From assembly GCA_026388755.1 (NCBI GenBank), contig JAPLJE010000158.1, positions 1 through 7,644 on the forward strand: 7,644 nt of DNA. The letters run 5' to 3'. The DNA comes from Deltaproteobacteria bacterium. Its GTDB lineage: Bacteria; Desulfobacterota; Desulfobacteria; Desulfobacterales; Desulfatirhabdiaceae. The position numbers were made by a program, and so were the translations under genes. This document shows, in pieces, positions 5,143-7,644 of the stretch. Below the pieces are notes generated by a model, which saw only the letters and a program-made list of their open reading frames with translations, was not told the DNA's origin and did no database searches. Numbering within the stretch: the first letter of the stretch is position 1; each line of letters begins with the position of its first letter.

Positions 5143-5216
5143 ACCAACAGATAATATCAGCCATTGGCTTCGCCACTTCCCTTTACGTCCTCATATTTTT
5201 GGGAATGTTTATATAA
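5139..5216 (+). CDS. 25-residue single-pass transmembrane micropeptide, candidate toxin or membrane regulator
   Basis: ATG at 5139 is preceded by a strong AGGAGG with a 9-base spacer. The peptide begins MNQQ and is then hydrophobic from residue 5 to the end (IISAIGFATS, YVLIFLGMFI), with no charged residue at all. G10-x3-S14 is a small-x3-small helix-packing motif. The size and build recall SOS-induced membrane peptides such as TisB, or small subunits such as KdpF, but I recognise no family. It lies under a promoter overlaid by a perfect palindrome and diverges from an S24 repressor, so it is probably the regulated product. Its last 8 bp overlap the 3' end of the convergent secreted-protein gene. 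It could also be a chance ORF or the start of a truncated gene; the ribosome binding site argues for real translation. Confidence 0.5.
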   Translation: MNQQIISAIGFATSLYVLIFLGMFI

Positions 5217-5613
5217 CGTGATGTCCCTCTTCATATCGCTGACCGTAAGAATGTGTGTAAGGATAGCTCGATTCTAACGGCATTTCAGTCGTGGAACTGA
5301 TAGCGGCATTCCCATTTCCGACAATAGCCCCTGTCGTAGCTGTTTGTGATCCACCGCCATAAGAACTGCCGCCAGTATTGTTCCAGAAAGGCTCCGAAAT
5401 CGTCTGATGCTCCTCTGCTTCTGGCTGAGGCCTGGGGCACTCCCGTCCGCTGCGGATTACCAATCTGCCATCAGATAAGGTAACCCAGCAATCCCCTTGG
5501 CTTAACTGCTCGGGATGCTCATAATCAAAAGCTGAAGCCGTATCAATAACAGCCTCTGACAAAAGGGTTTCCCCCAAAACAATAAGTGGAATAAGTGTCA
5601 ATATTTTATTCAT
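5209..5613 (-). CDS. Small putative secreted protein of unknown function, 134 aa
   Basis: I do not recognise this protein. From ATG 5613 it starts with a signal-peptide-like segment: MNK, a hydrophobic stretch ILTLIPLIVLG, and possible cleavage after SEA (21) or ASA (28). A short domain with two cysteines follows (C42 in QGDCWVTLSDGRLVI, C59 in SGRECPRP), which could form one disulfide. Residues 75-110 are Gly/Ser/Thr/Asn-rich and low in complexity, and the tail is rich in Tyr and His. GTG at 5649 would add 12 residues (VGGYFFESGFG) and spoil the signal peptide, so ATG 5613 is preferred, although neither start has a good Shine-Dalgarno sequence. It converges on the 25-residue peptide ORF with an 8-bp tail overlap. 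It sits in the AT-rich island, and co-acquisition is possible but unproven. Confidence 0.5.
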   Translation of the reverse strand: MNKILTLIPLIVLGETLLSEAVIDTASAFDYEHPEQLSQGDCWVTLSDGRLVIRSGRECPRPQPEAEEHQTISEPFWNNTGGSSYGGGSQTATTGAIVGNGNAAISSTTEMPLESSYPYTHSYGQRYEEGHHVI

Positions 5614-5743
5614 TCCAAACCCACTTTCAAAAAAATACCCCCCAACCACCCTATCGACTTATTTTTTATTTTGAAGTTGCTGAAAACTACATCATAAATC
5701 AATCTGGATTTTCCGATAGAGAAATCTTCGATCAAATATCAAA

Positions 5744-5899
5744 GTGGTTTTAAAAAGCGGTACTGTCGACATCAGCGTTCTCCTTATCCAGCAGGAGCTT
5801 AACCGCCTGGCGATGAAGCACTGGCGCAATGGCAATGCGTGTAGATTTTACATCCGAATTAACGTAAAATGGCAAAGAAATTATTTTATGATTCGATAA
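5744..5899 (+). other. Possible coding remnant in the intergenic region
   Basis: A 51-codon frame from GTG 5744 has no ribosome binding site. Its middle, DISVLLIQQELNRLAMKHWR, uses mostly G or C in the third position, like the flanking chromosomal genes and unlike the AT-rich DNA around it. After NGNA the frame becomes AT-rich and ends at TAA. This could be a fragment of a gene lost by deletion or insertion. I do not recognise a family, and the minus-strand frame is also open here. Confidence 0.15.
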
Positions 5900-5977
5900 A
5901 TACGTAGTATGATAAAAAAATGTTGTCAATAAATCATTTTGGATACTGAATGGAAACGCCTGCATTTCATCGGAACA

Positions 5978-5989
5978 CCCCCGCGGGGG
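5978..5989. repeat. All-GC palindrome CCCCCGCGGGGG
   Basis: This perfect 12-bp palindrome consists only of G and C, in AT-rich DNA 55 bp upstream of the AIM24-family start codon. It could be a regulator site near that gene's promoter or a short stable hairpin in its leader. No T-run follows, so it is not a terminator. Confidence 0.3.
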
Positions 5990-6043
5990 AAAATTCATCA
6001 ATGGGTTTGTAAAATGGGCATGATGCGTTAGAAGGAGGTTACA

Positions 6044-6739
6044 ATGTCTCACTGGTATCTCAGTTACGACGGCAATCAGATGGGTCCGATTGAAACCGAA
6101 CAGGCAATTCAGCAGGTTCAAAGGAATTCAAACGGTTATGCGTGGCGGGAAGGGTTTGCTTCGTGGGTACTGATGTCGCAGGTTCCCGAGCTACAGGCCT
6201 CGGCGATGACCGCGATGAACCCGCCGCCTTTTGGCGACAGAAGCCAGGCTGATGAAATCGACTACAAAATCCTTGGCTCTGAAATGCAGTTTGTTGAAAT
6301 TGAGCTGGACCCCGGAGAAAGCGCCGTGGCTGAAGCAGGGGCCATGATGTACAAGGACGGCACGGTTCAGATGGAAACAATTTTTGGGGACGGTTCTGTC
6401 TCCAGCATGAGCGGAACTTTCATGGACAAGCTTATGGGCGCCGGAAAACGCCTTTTGACCGGCGAGAGTCTGTTTATGACGGTTTTTACCCATACCGGAA
6501 GCGGGAAGGCTCACGTCGCTTTTGGCGCGCCATACCCCGGAAACATCAAGATAGCGCTCTTTGGTGGTGAGGGATTCTTTTTTGCAGTGCTTCAGGGGCC
6601 GGGAAAAATCTGGCTTCAATCACTTCCCTTCTCGAGACTGGCCGGAAGAATACTGCGGGCCGCGCCCCAGCACGGTGGCAGCTCCGAAGAAGGCTCTGTG
6701 CTGGGAACCCTGGGAAACCTGATCGGAGGCGACCGATAA
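6044..6739 (+). CDS. GYF_2-AIM24 family protein (TIGR00266-type) with a large internal in-frame deletion
   Basis: ATG 6044 follows AGGAGG with a 5-base spacer. Residues 3-50 are a GYF_2 domain (WYLSYDGNQMGPI, then WREGFASWVLMSQVPEL), a probable peptide-binding module. Residues about 72-205 belong to AIM24/TIGR00266: FVEIELDPGESAVAEAGAMM, LLTGESLFMTVFTHTG and LFGGEGFF, ending KIWLQSLPFSRLAGRIL. The family, as I remember it, has three pseudo-repeats between the first and last motifs. Here the sequence jumps from GAPYPG (161-166) straight to NIKIALFGGEG (167-177), leaving out about 100 residues, so the protein has 231 residues and not about 330. The frame is kept, so a shortened protein is made, but the fold would lose repeat 2 and part of repeat 3. 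The molecular function of the family is poorly known. tyrA follows after 6 bp. Confidence 0.82.
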   Translation: MSHWYLSYDGNQMGPIETEQAIQQVQRNSNGYAWREGFASWVLMSQVPELQASAMTAMNPPPFGDRSQADEIDYKILGSEMQFVEIELDPGESAVAEAGAMMYKDGTVQMETIFGDGSVSSMSGTFMDKLMGAGKRLLTGESLFMTVFTHTGSGKAHVAFGAPYPGNIKIALFGGEGFFFAVLQGPGKIWLQSLPFSRLAGRILRAAPQHGGSSEEGSVLGTLGNLIGGDR

Positions 6740-6745
6740 TCGATC

Positions 6746-7644
6746 ATGGAGAGAGAAAAACGCATAGAATCCCGAATTCCTACTGTTGAAGGCGAAAAAG
6801 GCTTTTCCTTGAAGACAGATGATATTCAAAGCTCCGATGTTGATCAGGCGCTTTCCGGCCTGAGACAGGATATCGATGCCATAGACTCACGGATCGTCTC
6901 CCTGCTCGCTGACCGGCAGCAAGTCGTCGGCCAAGTGGCGGCGCTTAAAAAATCCCACAACCTTCAGGTGTATCATCCGGCACGCGAGGAAGATCTGATT
7001 TCCAGACGCCGGCAGCAGGCAAAGAATATCGGGCTGAACCCAGATTTCATCGAGGAAATTTACCGTACCATCATTCGCCGGTCCCGCGTTGTGCAAACCG
7101 GCAGCATGGCCTTAAAATCCGTTCGCTCCGATGGGGTTGTCCTGCTTGTGGGCGGAAAAGGCGGCATGGGCCGCTATTTTCAGGAATGTTTTCGCCGGGC
7201 CGGATATCAGGTCCGCATCCTGGACAAGGAGAACTGGCCGGACGCGGCCCGATTGTGCGATGGAATAGACCTTGCAGTGGTCGGTGTTCCCATTGATGTT
7301 TCCTGCGAGGTCATTCAAAACATCGGCCCCTTTATGCCGGCAAAAGCCGTTCTTTGCGATATCACCAGCATCAAGGAGCAGCCCCTGGAAGAAATGCTGA
7401 AAGCCCACGCCGGACCGGTAATTGGTCTTCACCCGTTATTCGGGCCGACCACATCCAGTCTGGACAAACAGATCATCGTGGCAACGCCCGGAAGGAATGA
7501 CGACGTCTGCCAGTGGGTTCTGGATCAGTTTGCCACATGGGGCGCCGTTGTTGTCCGGTCCGATGCCAAAGAGCATGACGACATCATGGGGATTGTTCAG
7601 GCGCTTCGCCATTTTGCCACCTTTTCGTTCGGTCAGTTCCTCAA
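6746..7644 (+). CDS. tyrA: Bifunctional chorismate mutase/prephenate dehydrogenase, 3' end outside window
   Basis: 299 codons are present, up to the window edge. Residues about 35-115 are an AroQ-type chorismate mutase (LRQDIDAIDSRIVSLLADRQ, then ALKK and HPAREEDLISRRR), which converts chorismate to prephenate. Residues about 130-299 are the NAD-dependent prephenate dehydrogenase: nucleotide-binding LLVGGKGGMGRYF (133-145), catalytic H229 in GLHPLFGP, H277 in EHDD and LRHFATF at 287-293, matching E. coli TyrA T-protein. The product is 4-hydroxyphenylpyruvate for tyrosine synthesis. About 70 C-terminal residues are missing. The protein has about 33 extra residues before the mutase domain compared with E. 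coli, and GGAGG lies 17 bases from ATG 6746, which is too far. TTG 6806 is an alternative start. The gene begins 6 bp after the AIM24 gene in the same frame, so it is probably co-transcribed with it. Confidence 0.93.
   Translation, partial: MEREKRIESRIPTVEGEKGFSLKTDDIQSSDVDQALSGLRQDIDAIDSRIVSLLADRQQVVGQVAALKKSHNLQVYHPAREEDLISRRRQQAKNIGLNPDFIEEIYRTIIRRSRVVQTGSMALKSVRSDGVVLLVGGKGGMGRYFQECFRRAGYQVRILDKENWPDAARLCDGIDLAVVGVPIDVSCEVIQNIGPFMPAKAVLCDITSIKEQPLEEMLKAHAGPVIGLHPLFGPTTSSLDKQIIVATPGRNDDVCQWVLDQFATWGAVVVRSDAKEHDDIMGIVQALRHFATFSFGQFL

Larger units (their letters stand above)
5614..6043. other. Divergent intergenic region, 430 bp, no supported gene
   Basis: The region separates the secreted-protein gene (minus) from the AIM24-family gene (plus) and must hold promoters for both. 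It is mostly AT-rich. Candidate elements are weak: plus-strand TATGAT at 5911-5916 with a poor -35, and TTGTCA near 5926. It contains a GC-richer coding-like patch (about 5757-5840) and a 12-bp GC palindrome (5978-5989). A 123-codon minus-strand ORF crosses most of it and runs into the AIM24 gene, but has no family features. I see no terminator, RNA gene or insertion sequence. Confidence 0.5.

Noticed and set aside
5750..6121. Minus-strand ORF of 123 codons crossing the intergenic region
   Set aside because: It overlaps the start of the AIM24-family gene, has irregular composition and no recognisable motif; its C-terminal part is antisense to the GC-rich patch described at 5744.
6191..6619. 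Minus-strand ORF of 142 codons inside the AIM24-family gene
   Set aside because: It is the shadow of a conserved plus-strand gene with a strong ribosome binding site.

Overview
The window looks like chromosomal DNA of a Gram-negative anaerobe, most likely a Desulfobacterota (sulfate-reducer-type) bacterium. That placement is an inference from three things: a MaoC-SDR-SCP2 multifunctional beta-oxidation protein next to a thiolase-fold protein fused to a DUF35 domain, an AIM24-family gene, and a bifunctional chorismate mutase/prephenate dehydrogenase. No rRNA, tRNA, CRISPR array or transposase gene is visible.

Layout. Positions 1-4070 (minus strand) hold an acyl-CoA metabolism cluster, read as TetR regulator (3450-4070), then a MaoC-SDR-SCP2 protein (1347-3322), then an HMG-CoA-synthase-like/DUF35 fusion that leaves the window at base 1. 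The middle gene is broken: about 50 codons of the SDR domain are missing and the join shifts the frame. The TetR gene has a clear promoter with a perfect palindrome just downstream of its -10 box, which suggests autoregulation.

Positions 4195-5613 form a small AT-rich accessory island. A LexA/CI-type self-cleaving repressor (4195-4956, minus) faces away from a chain of three very short ORFs (5063-5216, plus). Each overlaps the next by ATGA, and the last encodes a 25-residue uncharged transmembrane peptide with a strong ribosome binding site. A perfect 16-bp palindrome lies in the overlapping divergent promoters. This is the best candidate for an undescribed system: a membrane peptide controlled by a cleavable repressor, possibly induced by DNA damage. 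A convergent gene for a small secreted protein of unknown function (5209-5613, minus) overlaps the peptide's 3' end.

Positions 5614-6043 are a divergent intergenic region with a GC-rich coding-like patch and an all-GC 12-bp palindrome. Positions 6044-7644 (plus) hold a GYF_2-AIM24 protein followed after 6 bp by tyrA, which runs off the window. The AIM24 gene also carries a clean internal deletion, in frame, of roughly 100 codons. Two clean internal deletions in one 7.6-kb window suggest either real gene decay or an assembly artefact.

Family assignments and estimates of missing length come from remembered family sequences, not from searches.
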